Shown piece by piece: positions 63,483 through 64,000 of a stretch of DNA of 64,000 nt; position 1 is the first letter of the stretch, and each line of letters begins with the position of its first letter. The notes beneath the pieces were generated by a model that saw nothing but the letters and a program-made list of their open reading frames with translations, was not told the origin of the DNA and searched no databases. Position numbers and translations under genes: made by a program. The stretch comes from Exiguobacterium acetylicum DSM 20416 (GTDB lineage Bacteria > Bacillota > Bacilli > Exiguobacteriales > Exiguobacteriaceae). Where the stretch lies: the NCBI RefSeq assembly GCF_000702605.1, contig NZ_JNIR01000001.1, positions 2,160,501 through 2,224,500 on the forward strand, written 5' to 3'.

Positions 63483-64000
63483 AACGTGTACTCCTCTGTC
63501 TGCCCCTTTGTCTCCTGATGGCGTGTTCACCCGAAACATCCAAGATTCAAGAACAGCTCGAACAGCAAACCTACACCCGCGCCGTTGAACAATCGAAACA
63601 AGACATCGATGAACCGGCTGCTCGACTGATGGTTCAGCTTGAGCGACAGCTTGCCGGTTATCAACTGCGTGATGTCTTAAAAACGGCGGAGGCGATCGAA
63701 CGCCTTCAACTCGCAGCGGATCATCCCGTCCAAAAACGAGCCGAAGCCATCGCTCTCAGTGCAAGAGAGACGCTACAACAAGTCAAACAGTTCGAAGGAA
63801 CATATGAAGTTGAACGAAGCACGCTCGAAGACGAGCCGTTCGACGGAACTGGGCGCATCGATGTCTCTTTTGATGAGCAAGATACGTTCATCGCGACGCT
63901 TCGCTTTGATCAGTTCGGTCTCCCGGACGCGCTCCGAAACGATGAGGAGACCATCCGTTTCGAACCCGATCTCTCCGCTCGTGTCAGTTTATCTGGAGGA
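63479..64000 (+). CDS. Lipoprotein, 3' end outside window
   Basis: 174 codons visible. Signal MKRVLLCLPLCLLMAC ends in a lipobox (LMAC, cysteine 16), so it is membrane-anchored outside. A helical, Gln- and Arg-rich region (SKIQEQLEQQTYTRAVEQSK) precedes a beta-rich domain beginning FEGTYEVERSTLEDE. Translationally coupled by ATGA to the zinc-ribbon gene, suggesting the two act together at the membrane. No family recognised. Confidence 0.8.
   Translation, partial: MKRVLLCLPLCLLMACSPETSKIQEQLEQQTYTRAVEQSKQDIDEPAARLMVQLERQLAGYQLRDVLKTAEAIERLQLAADHPVQKRAEAIALSARETLQQVKQFEGTYEVERSTLEDEPFDGTGRIDVSFDEQDTFIATLRFDQFGLPDALRNDEETIRFEPDLSARVSLSGG

Overview
The window is 64 kb of a low-to-moderate GC Gram-positive chromosome from class Bacilli. 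Gene content, strong AGGAGG-type ribosome sites, frequent TTG/GTG starts and short U-tailed terminators fit Bacilli, and the protein sequences and the kdp, pot and gat loci look most like Exiguobacterium. The genus is an inference from memory, not a database match. I saw no prophage, insertion sequence, CRISPR array, rRNA or tRNA. The region looks like core chromosome with dense, mostly single-gene or short-operon organisation.

Layout. 1-5.1 kb: end of a CBS-domain gene, an unexplained transcribed-looking segment ending in a terminator, an AraC regulator, a GT2/CDP-glycerol glycerophosphotransferase fusion (teichoic acid type), and a DUF1643-like gene. 5.2-11 kb (minus): rlmCD, dagK and gatCAB. 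11-15.6 kb (minus): mntH and the proline pair pruA-putP. 15.7-22.9 kb: a HesB-like protein, a lipoprotein-bcp pair, an orphan oppA with a structured leader, a protein with HNH-associated repeats, a diguanylate cyclase and a DUF1054 protein. 22.9-27.9 kb (minus): a secreted protein, then a polyamine operon potR-potABCD. 28-33.9 kb: a DegV protein, a large TspO-like protein, a YqkB-like protein, an MHYT-GGDEF-EAL phosphodiesterase and an ECF sigma/anti-sigma pair. 34-39.2 kb: a CstR/YrkD-like repressor, an SMP-30 family protein, an MBL hydrolase, an alpha-glucosidase broken by one in-frame TGA, and an MtnE-like aminotransferase. 39.2-42 kb: a SAM riboswitch and metNIQ. 42-50 kb: a GNAT, a CAP-domain protein, a small membrane protein, a large secreted nuclease, a YdaT-like protein behind a long structured leader, and a YyaL-like protein. 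50-53.7 kb: a 1194-residue autolysin with 12 SH3-like repeats. 54-59.9 kb (minus): a complete kdp operon behind a c-di-AMP riboswitch. 60-64 kb: a DUF2798-like protein, glutathione peroxidase, an unknown protein, glycerate kinase, and a zinc-ribbon membrane protein followed by a truncated lipoprotein gene.

The most interesting system is kdp. A ydaO-type c-di-AMP riboswitch with its own terminator is followed by an unannotated-looking 35-residue membrane peptide ORF overlapping a 26-residue kdpF by ATGA, then kdpA, kdpB, kdpC and a KdpD that contains only the N-terminal ATPase and USP domains. There is no kinase and no kdpE. Potassium import therefore seems to be controlled by c-di-AMP at the RNA level and perhaps again through the stand-alone KdpD domain. 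Several other segments carry structured RNA that I cannot assign: upstream of oppA, of the ydaT-like gene and of gatC, and in the convergent gaps at 30.2 kb and 53.8 kb.

Transcription punctuation is unusually economical. Two stop codons sit inside terminator loops, one terminator stem contains the next gene's Shine-Dalgarno sequence, and pruA and putP are separated only by a short terminator with no room for a second promoter.
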